In this document: one piece after another, positions 6,438 through 15,563 of the stretch
Position numbering within the stretch: the first letter of the stretch is position 1
Layout of the letters: the number at the start of each line of letters is the position of its first letter
Translations under genes and position numbers: made by a program
The notes under the pieces: model-generated
Databases searched by the model: none
Told to the model about the DNA's origin: nothing
The model's input: the letters and a program-made list of their open reading frames with translations, nothing else
DNA from: Vreelandella subterranea
Lineage (GTDB): Bacteria > Pseudomonadota > Gammaproteobacteria > Pseudomonadales > Halomonadaceae
Assembly: GCF_900111305.1 (NCBI RefSeq)
Contig: NZ_FOGS01000002.1
Coordinates: 1 to 64,000, forward strand
Direction: 5' to 3'
Length of the DNA stretch: 64,000 nucleotides

Positions 6438-7373
6438 ATGATGACTCCCCACTGGATACTCGGCCCTGGCGCCATTGGCCGCCTGTTGGCCCATTCGCTC
6501 TCGCCCATAGGTGACGTTACCCTGGTTGGCCGCCGGGCGCTGGCTGAGCCGCAATGGCTGACCACGCCGGAAGGCGAGCGGCGCCTTCAGCGTTTAAACG
6601 CGCTTACCGTTGATCAACTGGCCTCTGAAGGCCTGCCTGCGCCTGGGTTTGTGCATATCACCACCAAGGCCATGGCCGCTGAAGCGGCGCTTGAAAGCAT
6701 CTCGAATTTCATCCCCTCGACGACCCCGCTGGTGCTCTGGCAAAACGGCTTTTTGGCCCAGCCGCGGATTACCCAGGCGTGGCCGGGCCCTGTGCTAAAT
6801 GCCACCACGACTCAAGGTGCTTATCTGAGCGGCGATGCTGAGGTGGTGCATGCGGGGCGCGGGCACACCTTTATCGGCGATTTGCATAACCGGCACCCTG
6901 CCCTGGCGAAAACGCTGGTGCAGACGTTGGCCCAGGCGGGATTTGATGCCACGGCAGTGGACGATATCCGCCAGCGGCTTTGGCAGAAGCTGGCAGTCAA
7001 CGCCGCCATCAACCCGCTGGTGGCGCTACATGGCGTGCACAATGGAGAATTACGCGGTGCCGAGTATTCGGGCCGCGTGGCGTCTGTGATCACCGAAGTG
7101 GCGATGATACTTCAGGCAGAGGGCATTCAGCCGCCAAACGCTGGCCACGGCGAAGACGCGTGGCGGGCGCTGGTATGGCAGGTGGTGGACAATACCGCGG
7201 GTAACAAGGCCTCGATGCTTCAGGATGTGGAGGCCCGCCGCCCCACCGAGCGCGGGGCGATTTTGGGGCCACTCATCGAAAGTGCCCAGCAGCATGGGTT
7301 GCCATGCGAGGTGCTGCAAGCGCTTGATGCCGAGCTAGCGGCGTTGGAAGCCAGTTACCTGAGCCCTCGCTAA
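6438..7373 (+). CDS. panE: 2-dehydropantoate 2-reductase
   Basis: The enzyme would reduce ketopantoate to pantoate with NADPH, in coenzyme A synthesis in the cytoplasm. The Rossmann motif GPGAIG is at residues 9-14. The C-terminal helical domain holds K184 in QKLAVNAAINPL (the expected catalytic Lys) and N188. A further conserved segment, NKASMLQDVEARRPTE, is near 255-270. Length (311) is normal for PanE. Some relatives of this fold reduce other 2-oxo acids, so the exact substrate is less sure than the family. Two ATG codons in a row open the gene (6438, 6441) with no strong ribosome-binding site. It is not linked to other pan genes. Confidence 0.85.
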   Translation: MMTPHWILGPGAIGRLLAHSLSPIGDVTLVGRRALAEPQWLTTPEGERRLQRLNALTVDQLASEGLPAPGFVHITTKAMAAEAALESISNFIPSTTPLVLWQNGFLAQPRITQAWPGPVLNATTTQGAYLSGDAEVVHAGRGHTFIGDLHNRHPALAKTLVQTLAQAGFDATAVDDIRQRLWQKLAVNAAINPLVALHGVHNGELRGAEYSGRVASVITEVAMILQAEGIQPPNAGHGEDAWRALVWQVVDNTAGNKASMLQDVEARRPTERGAILGPLIESAQQHGLPCEVLQALDAELAALEASYLSPR

Positions 7374-7383
7374 GCACAAAAAC

Positions 7384-7974
7384 CTAGCCCAGCACCGGAT
7401 ACAGCGAGCCCACCAGCAACACCGCCATGGTGATATTGAACGCCCGATTACGCCTGGGGCTGGTCAGCCATTGGCGTACCATCAGGCCCAGCCACGCCCA
7501 GATCGAAATCGCGGGGAAGCTGACCATGGCAAACACGCAGGCGACCATCACCACGGAGAGCAGGGTTCTGTCCGGCGCGTAGAGGGTGATGGCCGAAAGC
7601 CCCATGGCCCAGGCTTTGGGGTTCACCCACTGAAAGGCGGCTGCCTGCAGGAATGTCATGGGCGTGCCTTTTTCATCCGACGCCTTGAGCGGCGCGGCGT
7701 TGGCGACCTTCCAGGCCAACCAGAGCAGGTAGGCAACTGAGATCACCTGCAGCACCTTGTTCAGCAGCGGATAGGCGTCGAAAAGCGACATGAGCCCGCC
7801 CCCCACTATCAGTACCATGACACTGAAGCCCACCATAATGCCGAGCATGTGGGGCAGGGTTTTCCTGAAGCCGAAGTTCGCGCCTGAGGCCATCAGCATC
7901 AAGTTGTTAGGCCCAGGGGTTACGGTGGCCACAAATGCAAAGACCGTTAAGGCAGCCAATACCGATATGCTCAT
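7384..7974 (-). CDS. LysE/RhtB-family amino acid exporter
   Basis: This is an inner-membrane exporter of amino acids or related compounds. It has about six hydrophobic helices over 196 residues. The family signature near the N-terminus is present (FVATVTPGPNNLMLMASG, about 14-31), as is the QWVNPKAWAMG motif (about 114-124). It is divergent from the Lrp-family regulator at 8077, with 102 bases between. That arrangement, exporter beside its own regulator, is common for this family and suggests the regulator controls it in response to an amino acid. The substrate is not shown by sequence. Confidence 0.88.
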   Translation of the reverse strand: MSISVLAALTVFAFVATVTPGPNNLMLMASGANFGFRKTLPHMLGIMVGFSVMVLIVGGGLMSLFDAYPLLNKVLQVISVAYLLWLAWKVANAAPLKASDEKGTPMTFLQAAAFQWVNPKAWAMGLSAITLYAPDRTLLSVVMVACVFAMVSFPAISIWAWLGLMVRQWLTSPRRNRAFNITMAVLLVGSLYPVLG

Positions 7975-8076
7975 TCTCGCTGTCTCTTTTGATTAACTAT
8001 GCGTAGAATTTTACGGGCTTACACTCGCAATTTTGCGCCTAATATCCATTTAAATGATCACTCATCGCAATAAAAT

Positions 8077-8526
8077 ATGAAGATAGACACCATTGACAGA
8101 AAAATATTGCACGAGCTCAAACGCGATGGAAACCTGAGCAACGTTGAGCTTGCCAAGCGGGTCAACCTGTCTGCCTCGGCATGCCTGCGCCGGGTGCAGG
8201 AGCTCGAGAAAAACGAGGTCATTCTCGGGTATCGGGTAATCACGGCGCCAGAGGCGATGGGGCGAGGCTTTGTGGCGTATGTCACGGTGGGGTTGGCAAT
8301 ACATACCAAGGCGGCTCAGGAGGGTTTTGAGCGGGCGATGGCCGTGGCCAATGAAGTGGCGGAATGCCACAACATCGCTGGCCCGTTCGAGTACCTTCTA
8401 CGCGTCGAAACCCGCGACCTCGCCAGCTACAAGCGCTTTCATACCGAGGTGCTGGGCACCCAGCCTCATGTCAGCGCCATTTCCACCCTGATTGTGATGG
8501 GCTCGCCCAAGGACGAGCGCGGCTAG
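8077..8526 (+). CDS. Lrp/AsnC-family transcriptional regulator
   Basis: The N-terminal helix-turn-helix (about 4-60, IDTIDRKILHELKRDGNLS, then VELAKRVNLSASACLRRVQEL) is followed by the alpha/beta ligand-sensing and oligomer domain (about 65-140) with GPFEYLLRVETRD. Length (149) is typical. Lrp-type proteins bind amino acids and act as dimers of dimers. It is transcribed away from the LysE-type exporter and most likely controls it; the adjacent mmsB gene is a second possible target. The ribosome-binding site is weak (AATAAAAT before ATG). Confidence 0.9.
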   Translation: MKIDTIDRKILHELKRDGNLSNVELAKRVNLSASACLRRVQELEKNEVILGYRVITAPEAMGRGFVAYVTVGLAIHTKAAQEGFERAMAVANEVAECHNIAGPFEYLLRVETRDLASYKRFHTEVLGTQPHVSAISTLIVMGSPKDERG

Positions 8527-8559
8527 GGGCGGCCAACGAGCCCATCATTTGCCTGCGCG

Positions 8560-9462
8560 TTATGCGTTACCGTCTTTGTCCTGATAGAACCGCATCAGGC
8601 TCGAGAAATCGAGCTTGCCGTTACCGCCTGCTTTGTGGAAAGTAAACAATGAGCGGGCGGCGGAGCCCATGGGCACCGGCGAGGCGCTTAGCTGGCTGAC
8701 GTCCATGGCCAGGCCCAGGTCCTTGATCATCAAGTCGACCTGGAAGCCACCCTGATAGTCGTTCGACGCGGGCGCCTTTTCCATTACGCCCGGGTAGGGG
8801 TTATAGCCATTGAGCGCCCAGTTGCCACCGGAGCTTTGCTTCATGATTTCCGACAGCACCGCTGGGTCCAGGCCGTTTTTGACGCCCATGTTGATGGCTT
8901 CACAGGTACCCGCCATCAGGATCGACAGCAGCATGTTGTTGCATACCTTGGCAATTTGCCCGGCGCCATGATCACCGGCGTGAAAGATGTTCTTACCCAT
9001 GGCGTCCAACACCGGCTTGGCCTGTGCGAACTGGGCCTCACTGCCACCCACGATAAACGTCAGCGTTCCTGCCTGGGCGCCGCCCACACCGCCGGACACC
9101 GGCGCATCGACAAAGCCGATCCCTTTCGCCTCACCCAGCGCCGCCACGTCTCGGGCGGTATCCGCATCGATCGTGGAGCAGTCGATCACCAACGCGCTGG
9201 GCTTGATCACGTCAAACAGGGGCGCATCACCTTCGGCATAAAGGCCCATGACGTGCTTGCCTGCGGGCAGCATCGAAATCACGAAGTCGGCATTGGCAAC
9301 GGCCTCCTGAGCGGAATCTGCTACTTCGCAGCCCTGGGATTTTGCCGTTTCCAGCGCGCTTGCCGAAAGGTCGAAGGCGCACACATGAAAGCCTGCCTTG
9401 ACCAGGTTGGCGGCCATGGGGCCGCCCATATTGCCTAAACCGATAAATGCGACGGTGCTCAT
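8560..9462 (-). CDS. mmsB: 3-hydroxyisobutyrate dehydrogenase
   Basis: This oxidises 3-hydroxyisobutyrate to methylmalonate semialdehyde with NAD+, in valine degradation. The dinucleotide motif GLGNMGG is at 8-14. The substrate-binding segment DAPVSGGVGGAQAG (119-132) and the catalytic region GAGQIAKVCNN with K172 and N176 are intact. It is the last gene of a minus-strand set: isobutyryl-CoA dehydrogenase (10728-11882), hydrolase (9550-10665), then this. That is the order of three consecutive steps. The methylmalonate-semialdehyde dehydrogenase (mmsA) that would come next is not in the window. An array of 14-bp repeats fills the spacer before its start. Confidence 0.92.
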   Translation of the reverse strand: MSTVAFIGLGNMGGPMAANLVKAGFHVCAFDLSASALETAKSQGCEVADSAQEAVANADFVISMLPAGKHVMGLYAEGDAPLFDVIKPSALVIDCSTIDADTARDVAALGEAKGIGFVDAPVSGGVGGAQAGTLTFIVGGSEAQFAQAKPVLDAMGKNIFHAGDHGAGQIAKVCNNMLLSILMAGTCEAINMGVKNGLDPAVLSEIMKQSSGGNWALNGYNPYPGVMEKAPASNDYQGGFQVDLMIKDLGLAMDVSQLSASPVPMGSAARSLFTFHKAGGNGKLDFSSLMRFYQDKDGNA

Positions 9463-9476
9463 AACGTTTGTCCTTG

Positions 9477-9532
9477 TTGTATGTAATAAGTTATATGCAA
9501 TAAGTTGTATGTAATCAGTTATGTGTAATAAG
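9477..9532. repeat. Four 14-bp tandem repeats in the mmsB leader
   Basis: Copies at 9477-9490, 9491-9504, 9505-9518 and 9519-9532 follow TTrTrTGyAATmAG, and a shorter fifth copy fades out at 9533-9543. They fill most of the 87 bases between the hydrolase stop and the mmsB start. The unit length (not a multiple of 3) and AT-rich content set it off from the GC-rich flanks. It may be a slippage-prone spacer or a multi-site operator. Confidence 0.85.
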
Positions 9533-9549
9533 TCGTAAGTTGCAAAACG

Positions 9550-10665
9550 TCAGCGAAGATCGTGGAGCGGATTCGTAGCCCACGGCGGCGTTAAAAGCTC
9601 GTCGATGAACGACGCTTCAACCGAGGCCACATCGGGGTAGGTCCAGTCAGGCTCACCGTCTTTATCCACCAGCAGGGCACGCACCCCCTCGGGGAACTCC
9701 CGGTGACGGCAACACTGGACCGAAAGCGCCAGTTCCGACTGAAACACCTCGGCAAGCGACATGTACTTGGCCCGCTTGAGCTGTTCATCGATCAGCGTGA
9801 TGGACACCGGGCTGCCGTGAGCCAGCGTTTTCTGCGCTTTGCTAAACCACTTGTCTTCACTTTTGACGTCCGCAATAGCGGCAACAATTTGTTCAACGGT
9901 GTCATGATCCATCAGTTCGCGGATCAGCGGTGAGAATTTATAAACCGGGGCTTCCAGCTCTTCGAACACCGGCTGGGAGGCCTGCTCCAGCTCGCGCAGA
10001 ATACGGTTGACGACCCCATGGGTATCCGTGTTCTCCCCTTCGCCCCAGGCGGCTTGAGTCAGCTTTTTCGCCAGCGTATCGCGCTCGTGGCTGGCAATGG
10101 CTCGGTCGGCCAGGCCCAGGTGAACGGCATCCGGCGCGTTGATCTGGCTGCCCGTCATGGCCAGAAAACGCCCGGTGCCGTTGGGCAAGCGGTTAAGGAA
10201 CCAGCTGGCACCCACATCCGGGTAAAGGCCGATGGTGACCTCGGGCATCGCCAACCGTGATGTTTCTGTCACCACTCGATGGCTACTGCCGCTTAGCAGC
10301 CCCATACCGCCGCCCATGACAATGCCATTACCCCAGCAGATCACTGGCTTTGGGTAGGTATGCAGCGCGTAATCCAGACGATACTCCTGATGGAAAAAGC
10401 GCTCCGGAAAATCGGGATCGCCCTCACCCTTAATCGCCTTGTAGAGGCTGACCACATCGCCACCGGCGCAGAAGGCTTTTTCTCCGGCGCTATCAAGCAG
10501 CACGGCGACCACGCGCGGGTCCTCCTGCCAGTCGGCCAGGCGGGGCAGTATTTCCTCGATCATTTCCAGGGTCAGGGCATTCAGCGAACGCTCAGAATTG
10601 AGGGTTATTTCCGCAATGACGTGGCCGTCCTGGGTGGGGTGTTCGGCAAACAGTACGCTACTCAT
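9550..10665 (-). CDS. 3-hydroxyisobutyryl-CoA hydrolase (enoyl-CoA hydratase/isomerase family)
   Basis: This would release 3-hydroxyisobutyrate from its CoA ester in valine degradation. Crotonase-fold features are present: AFCAGGDV (64-71) and GGGMGLL (118-124) for the oxyanion hole, and PEVTIGLYPDVG with E142 and D150, the acidic pair typical of the HIBYL-CoA hydrolase branch. The long C-terminal extension (371 residues instead of about 260) also marks this branch. AAGGATGG precedes the ATG. It lies between isobutyryl-CoA dehydrogenase and mmsB, both steps of the same pathway. A separate enoyl-CoA hydratase for the middle step is not seen next to it. Confidence 0.88.
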   Translation of the reverse strand: MSSVLFAEHPTQDGHVIAEITLNSERSLNALTLEMIEEILPRLADWQEDPRVVAVLLDSAGEKAFCAGGDVVSLYKAIKGEGDPDFPERFFHQEYRLDYALHTYPKPVICWGNGIVMGGGMGLLSGSSHRVVTETSRLAMPEVTIGLYPDVGASWFLNRLPNGTGRFLAMTGSQINAPDAVHLGLADRAIASHERDTLAKKLTQAAWGEGENTDTHGVVNRILRELEQASQPVFEELEAPVYKFSPLIRELMDHDTVEQIVAAIADVKSEDKWFSKAQKTLAHGSPVSITLIDEQLKRAKYMSLAEVFQSELALSVQCCRHREFPEGVRALLVDKDGEPDWTYPDVASVEASFIDELLTPPWATNPLHDLR

Positions 10666-10727
10666 CTAACCATCCTTATTCGGTGCAACCACTACAACGA
10701 TTTGATCAACGACCGGCTTTGCAGCGT

Positions 10728-11882
10728 TCATAGCTCAGCGGCACCTTCTGCAAGCACCCGGCGTGAAATGATCAGACGCATGATCTCATTGGTCCCCTCA
10801 AGGATACGATGCACGCGTGTATCACGCACAAAGCGCTCCATCGGGTACTCCTTGATATAGCCGTTGCCGCCGTACAGCTGAAGCGCTTCGTCACATACCT
10901 TGAAGCCTACATCGGTGGCGAAGCGTTTGGCCATGGCGCAGTAGGTAAGCGCATCCGCGTCGCCCGCGTCCAGCTTGGTGGCGGCCAGGCGCACCAACTG
11001 CCGCGCGGCAACAAGCTCGGTCACCATGTCGGCCAGGCGGAACTGAAGCGCCTGGAAGTCCGCCAGGCGCTTGCCGAACTGTTTGCGTTCGAGCATGTAG
11101 GCCCGCGCCTCGTTGATGGCCTGCTGAGAGGTACCGATCGAGCAGGTGGCAATATTGATTCGGCCGCCATCCAGGCCTTTCATGGCAATCTTGAAGCCGT
11201 CACCTTCGTTACCAAGCATCTGATGGGCAGGCACCCGAACGTCTTCGAACGTGATCGTACGGGTCGGCTGGCTGTTCCAGCCCATTTTGGCTTCCTTACG
11301 GCCATAGCTGATGCCGTCTGACTTGGCATCCACTGCGAAGGCGGAAATGCCCGCTGCGCCCTCTCCGCCCGTGCGTGCCATCACCACCAGCACATCGGTA
11401 CTGCCCGCACCGGAAATAAACATTTTACTGCCGTTGAGCAGGAAGTCGTCGCCGTCGCGCTTGGCCGTGGTTTTGAGCGAAGCGGCGTCGGAGCCTGAGT
11501 TGGGTTCGGTCAGGCAGTAAGAACCTAATAGCTCGCCGGTGGCCAGCTTTTCGCCCCACTGCTCGATGGCGTCAGGCGTGCCGAAATCGGCCAGCATCCA
11601 GGTGACCATGTTATGGATAGTGAGATACGCCGTGGTCGAGGTGCAGCCCATGGAAAGCTGCTCGAAAATGATGCTGGCATCCAGCCGTGAAAGCCCAAGC
11701 CCACCGACGCTTTCCGGTGCATAGAGCGAGCAGAAGCCCAACTCACCCGCCTTGCGGATCACCTCAACGGGGAATATGGCCTCCTGGTCCCATTCCGCCG
11801 CGTGGGGAGCCAGCTCATTTTGGGCAAAGGCACGCGCCATATCGGCAAACGCAACCTGGTCTTCACTCAGCTCGAAATTCAT
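10728..11882 (-). CDS. Acyl-CoA dehydrogenase, probably isobutyryl-CoA dehydrogenase
   Basis: This FAD enzyme would oxidise isobutyryl-CoA to methacrylyl-CoA (valine branch). The protein from MNFELSEDQ has 384 residues, the usual length. Family segments are present: YCLTEPNSGSDAASLKT for FAD and substrate, and the C-terminal LEGTNEIMR with E362 where short- and medium-chain dehydrogenases carry the catalytic base. I chose the start at 11882 (GGAG a few bases before) over an ATG at 11981. The extra 33 residues are unlike the family and cross the leader. Substrate is inferred from the downstream hydrolase and mmsB. A LiuR-type palindrome lies about 110 bases upstream. Confidence 0.88.
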   Translation of the reverse strand: MNFELSEDQVAFADMARAFAQNELAPHAAEWDQEAIFPVEVIRKAGELGFCSLYAPESVGGLGLSRLDASIIFEQLSMGCTSTTAYLTIHNMVTWMLADFGTPDAIEQWGEKLATGELLGSYCLTEPNSGSDAASLKTTAKRDGDDFLLNGSKMFISGAGSTDVLVVMARTGGEGAAGISAFAVDAKSDGISYGRKEAKMGWNSQPTRTITFEDVRVPAHQMLGNEGDGFKIAMKGLDGGRINIATCSIGTSQQAINEARAYMLERKQFGKRLADFQALQFRLADMVTELVAARQLVRLAATKLDAGDADALTYCAMAKRFATDVGFKVCDEALQLYGGNGYIKEYPMERFVRDTRVHRILEGTNEIMRLIISRRVLAEGAAEL

Positions 11883-11990
11883 GGCGACGCTCCGCTGAAA
11901 GCCGACCCCTGATACCAAGCCACAAGGGGGCGCTTTCGATATTGTGATTGTGTTCTTCAAGCGTGGATGACGAAAAGCCAAACACGCTAA

Positions 11991-12006
11991 TTGACGTTTA
12001 CGTTAA
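11991..12006. promoter_or_regulatory. LiuR-type operator 1
   Basis: TTGACGTTTACGTTAA fits the palindrome TTnACGTnnACGTnAA. It lies on the side of the isobutyryl-CoA dehydrogenase gene, so it probably controls the valine genes. MerR-family regulators such as LiuR bind palindromes of this kind, often in the promoter spacer. Confidence 0.7.
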
Positions 12007-12109
12007 CTTATATTTTAACCCTGCCATAAGCAACCACCCTCCCCCTCGACCTTTGGTGTAATCGGCGCAAGTCTGTCGGGGCTTAAGCGCCAAACAGGGC
12101 GACACCTTA

Positions 12110-12125
12110 TTTACGTTAACGTAAA
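12110..12125. promoter_or_regulatory. LiuR-type operator 2
   Basis: TTTACGTTAACGTAAA is a perfect palindrome fitting TTnACGTnnACGTnAA. It lies about 90 bases before liuR, so autoregulation of liuR and control of the liu operon are likely. Confidence 0.75.
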
Positions 12126-12213
12126 CTTGTTTTAACCTCAGTGGCAGTGTTCCATAGAAGGTATACCTTAAGCATGATTCTTGGGAACAATGCCCTTTTG
12201 AGAGAACGTCACC

Positions 12214-12663
12214 ATGAGCAAAACCTACTCGATCAGTGAATTGGCCAACGAATTTGATTTGACCACCCGCAGCATCCGTTTCTACGAAGACCAGGAGTTG
12301 CTTCACCCCACCCGCCGCGGGCAAACCCGCGTCTACAGCAGTAAGGATCGGGTGCGACTCAAGCTGACCATTCGTGGTAAACGTCTTGGCTTTTCACTCG
12401 CCGAAATCCGCGAGCTGTTCGAGCTCTGGGACGAGACCCGCAGCGGTAGTAAAAAACAGCTGAATTTAATGCTCAGCAAGATCGCCGAGCGCAGGGCGGC
12501 ACTCGACCAGCAGATGAAAGACATCACCATGGTCCAGCTTGAGCTCGAAAGCGCAGAAATTCGCTGCCGCCAGGCGCTGGAAGAACTGAATCAAAAGCAA
12601 CGCGAAGAAGAGCAGATGGAAACCGATACAACATCGCCCTCTTCATCCGCGACCACGCATTGA
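12214..12663 (+). CDS. liuR: MerR-family regulator of branched-chain amino acid catabolism
   Basis: The winged helix-turn-helix of MerR proteins occupies about 4-72 (YSISELANEFDLTTRSIRFY, then RRGQTRVYSSKDRVRLK). A long dimerisation helix follows (about 85-130), then a short Thr/Ser-rich tail. There is no Cys pair for metal, as expected for a CoA-ester-sensing LiuR. It is the first gene before liuA and has a matching palindrome upstream. In the known LiuR regulons of gammaproteobacteria it controls leucine and isoleucine/valine degradation genes, which fits both flanks here. The ligand is inferred. Confidence 0.9.
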   Translation: MSKTYSISELANEFDLTTRSIRFYEDQELLHPTRRGQTRVYSSKDRVRLKLTIRGKRLGFSLAEIRELFELWDETRSGSKKQLNLMLSKIAERRAALDQQMKDITMVQLELESAEIRCRQALEELNQKQREEEQMETDTTSPSSSATTH

Positions 12664-12751
12664 CCGGATAACGGCACTAGATACCGCCAGCGCGCTGACC
12701 AGCACTCTTTTCAATATCACTATCAACACAATGAACAACAGGTGATTGACC

Positions 12752-13921
12752 ATGTTTTCACACTACTCAGAACTCAATTTCGGCCTTGATGACGAGCTGA
12801 ATATGCTGCGCGAGCAGGTCAACGCCTTCGCCGCTAGCGAGATCGCCCCCCGCGCTGCCGAGATCGACCAGAGCAATGAATTTCCCAACGACCTATGGAA
12901 GAAGTTCGGCGACATGGGGCTGTTGGGGATTACCGTTTCTGAAGAAGATGGTGGCAGCGGTATGGGCTATCTCGCCCACTGTATCGCCATGGAAGAAATT
13001 TCCCGCACCAGCGCCTCGGTGGCGCTCTCCTACGGCGCCCACTCCAACCTGTGCGTCAACCAGATCAAGATCAATGCCTCTGCCGAGCAGAAAGCCAAAT
13101 ACCTGCCCAAGCTGATCAGCGGCGACCATGTGGGGGCGCTTGCCATGTCAGAACCCGGCGCCGGGTCTGATGTGGTTTCCATGCAGTTGCGTGCTAAACG
13201 CGATGGCGACCACTACATTCTCAACGGCAACAAGATGTGGATCACCAACGGCCCGGACGCGGATGTGCTGGTGGTCTACGCCAAGACCGACCCGGACGCC
13301 GGTTCCAAAGGCATTACTGCCTTTATTATCGAAAAAGGCATGCCCGGTTTCTCGACCGCCCAGAAGCTCGACAAGCTGGGCATGCGCGGCTCCAACACCT
13401 GCGAGCTGGTGTTCCAGGACTGCGCCGTGCCCGCCGAGAATATTCTGGGCGATGAGGGCAAAGGCGTTCGCGTGCTGATGAGCGGCCTGGATTACGAGCG
13501 CACCGTGCTCGCGGCCGGCCCTATCGGCATCATGCAGGCCGCCATGGATGTGGTGCTGCCCTATATTCACGAACGCAAGCAGTTCAACCAGTCGATTGGC
13601 GAGTTCCAACTGGTGCAGGGCAAGGTAGCGGATATGTACACCACCCTGAACGCCTGCCGGGCCTATCTGTATGCCGTGGCAGGAGCCTGCGACCGCGGCC
13701 AGACTTCCCGCAAAGACGCTGCCGGGGTGATTCTCTACTGCGCGGAAAAAGCCACCCAGGTAGCACTGGATGCGATTCAGCTACTCGGCGGCAACGGCTA
13801 TATCAACGAGTACCCCACCGGGCGGCTGCTGCGTGACGCCAAGCTGTATGAAATTGGCGCAGGTACCAGCGAGATTCGGCGGATGCTGATCGGTCGCGAA
13901 CTCTTCACTGAAACCCTTTAA
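12752..13921 (+). CDS. liuA: Isovaleryl-CoA dehydrogenase
   Basis: This FAD enzyme oxidises isovaleryl-CoA to 3-methylcrotonyl-CoA in leucine degradation. Two details place it in the isovaleryl-CoA branch rather than with other acyl-CoA dehydrogenases. The catalytic Glu sits in [10 protein letters not shown] (E249), and the C-terminal loop reads GAGTSEIRR, lacking the Glu found in most relatives. [10 protein letters not shown] (131-140) and the helical N-terminal domain are intact. I chose the ATG at 12752 after GGTGA; a TTG six bases earlier is also open. Length is then 389. It is first of the five structural liu genes. Confidence 0.93.
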   Translation: MFSHYSELNFGLDDELNMLREQVNAFAASEIAPRAAEIDQSNEFPNDLWKKFGDMGLLGITVSEEDGGSGMGYLAHCIAMEEISRTSASVALSYGAHSNLCVNQIKINASAEQKAKYLPKLISGDHVGALAMSEPGAGSDVVSMQLRAKRDGDHYILNGNKMWITNGPDADVLVVYAKTDPDAGSKGITAFIIEKGMPGFSTAQKLDKLGMRGSNTCELVFQDCAVPAENILGDEGKGVRVLMSGLDYERTVLAAGPIGIMQAAMDVVLPYIHERKQFNQSIGEFQLVQGKVADMYTTLNACRAYLYAVAGACDRGQTSRKDAAGVILYCAEKATQVALDAIQLLGGNGYINEYPTGRLLRDAKLYEIGAGTSEIRRMLIGRELFTETL

Positions 13922-13943
13922 CGAACATCAGCAGGGCCGCGCC

Positions 13944-15551
13944 ATGAGCACCGTGAATAGCCAAATCAATCCCCGCAGCGATGTGTTTCAAGCCAACGAA
14001 GCCTCCATGCTCGGTGAAGTCAACAAACTGCGTGAACTGACCGCAGCCATCTCCCAGGGCGGCGGCGCCAAGGCCCGGGAGCGTCACGAAAGCCGCGGCA
14101 AACTTTTCGTGCGTGACCGTATCGATCATCTGATCGATGAAGGCTCACCGTTTCTCGAATTTTCAGCGCTTGCCGCCCACCACGTTTATGAAAGCGAGAT
14201 CCCGGCGGCAGGCGTGGTCACCGGTATTGGCCGCGTTTCCGGCGTCGAGTGCGTGATCGTCGCCAACGACGCCACGGTGAAAGGCGGCACTTACTTTCCG
14301 CTGACGGTCAAAAAACATATTCGCGCCCAGGAAATCGCCCGCAAGCATCGCCTGCCATGCCTCTACCTGGTCGATTCCGGCGGCGCCTTCCTGCCCCGTC
14401 AGGATGAAGTCTTCCCCGACCGTGACCACTTCGGGCGCATCTTCTACAACCAGGCGACCCTCTCCGCCGAGGGCATCCCGCAAATTGCCGTGGTGATGGG
14501 CTCATGTACCGCGGGCGGCGCCTATGTGCCCGCCATGGCGGATGAATCGATCATCGTCAAAGAACAGGGCACGATTTTCCTCGGCGGCCCGCCGCTGGTA
14601 AAAGCCGCCACCGGCGAGAGCATCAGCGCTGAAGACCTGGGCGGTGCCGACGTGCACGCCAAGGTCAGCGGCGTGGCCGATCACTATGCGGAAAACGACG
14701 CCCATGCACTGCAGCTGGCCCGCGCCTGTGTGTCCCGGCTGAACTGGCAAAAGCGCGGCCAGCTCGCCATGCAGGCGCCCAAGCCCCCCAAGCTCGACCC
14801 TTCCGAGCTGTATGGCATTGTCGGCACCGACCTTAAAAAACCCTATGACGTGCGGGAAGTCATTGGCCGCATCGTCGATGACTCCGACTTTGACGAGTTC
14901 AAGCGTTACTACGGCGACACCCTGGTTACCGGCTTTGCCCATATTCACGGCTACCCGGTGGGCATCGTGGCCAACAATGGCGTGCTGTTTTCCGAAAGTG
15001 CCGTGAAAGGCGCGCACTTTATCGAGCTGTGCGCCCAGCGCAAGATTCCGCTTATCTTCCTGCAGAACATTACCGGCTTTATGGTGGGCTCCAAGTACGA
15101 GCACGAAGGTATTGCCAAGCACGGCGCCAAGCTGGTCACCGCCGTGGCCTGCGCCAAGGTGCCCAAATACACCGTCTTGATTGGCGGCAGCTTCGGCGCC
15201 GGTAACTACGGCATGTGTGGCCGCGCCTATGATCCTAACCTGCTGTTCATGTGGCCCAATGCGCGCATTTCCGTAATGGGGGGTGAACAGGCCGCGGGCG
15301 TGCTTTCCCAGGTAAAGCGCGAACAGTACGAGCGCGAAGGCCGCGAGTGGACGCCGGAGGAAGAAGAAGCCTTCAAGCAACCCACCCGCGAACAATACGA
15401 GCACCAGGGCCACCCCTACTACGCCAGCGCTCGTCTGTGGGACGACGGCGTGATCGACCCGTTGCAAACCCGCGATGTACTGGGGCTTTCACTGGCTGCC
15501 GCGATGAATGCTGAAGTCGAAGAGACACGCTTTGGCGTGTTCCGGATGTAA
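13944..15551 (+). CDS. liuB: Methylcrotonyl-CoA carboxylase, carboxyltransferase (beta) subunit
   Basis: It transfers carboxyl from biotin to 3-methylcrotonyl-CoA, together with LiuD. Two crotonase-like halves are visible. The N-half has [21 protein letters not shown] and [14 protein letters not shown]; the C-half has [37 protein letters not shown] and [10 protein letters not shown]. Length (535) is normal for this subunit. The start at 13944 is 22 bases after liuA, with a G-rich stretch (CAGGGCC) before it. It is separated from its alpha subunit gene by liuC, the usual liu order. Confidence 0.95.
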   Translation: MSTVNSQINPRSDVFQANEASMLGEVNKLRELTAAISQGGGAKARERHESRGKLFVRDRIDHLIDEGSPFLEFSALAAHHVYESEIPAAGVVTGIGRVSGVECVIVANDATVKGGTYFPLTVKKHIRAQEIARKHRLPCLYLVDSGGAFLPRQDEVFPDRDHFGRIFYNQATLSAEGIPQIAVVMGSCTAGGAYVPAMADESIIVKEQGTIFLGGPPLVKAATGESISAEDLGGADVHAKVSGVADHYAENDAHALQLARACVSRLNWQKRGQLAMQAPKPPKLDPSELYGIVGTDLKKPYDVREVIGRIVDDSDFDEFKRYYGDTLVTGFAHIHGYPVGIVANNGVLFSESAVKGAHFIELCAQRKIPLIFLQNITGFMVGSKYEHEGIAKHGAKLVTAVACAKVPKYTVLIGGSFGAGNYGMCGRAYDPNLLFMWPNARISVMGGEQAAGVLSQVKREQYEREGREWTPEEEEAFKQPTREQYEHQGHPYYASARLWDDGVIDPLQTRDVLGLSLAAAMNAEVEETRFGVFRM

Positions 15552-15563
15552 GGGGCAACCACC

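Larger units (their letters stand above)
11883..12213. other. Divergent control region between valine and leucine catabolic genes
   Basis: These 331 bases separate the minus-strand dehydrogenase from liuR. They hold two LiuR-type palindromes (11991-12006 and 12110-12125), 104 bases apart centre of first to start of second region, and no gene I can support. Promoter hexamers could not be assigned with confidence. Confidence 0.7.

Noticed and set aside
11883-11981. Extended start of the isobutyryl-CoA dehydrogenase
   Set aside because: The extra residues are unlike the family, and a ribosome-binding site lies before the internal Met at 11882.
14502-15467. Long open frame (321 codons) on the minus strand opposite liuB
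   Set aside because: It is a mirror of a well-conserved GC-rich gene; composition is Val/Gly/His-rich with no family features.
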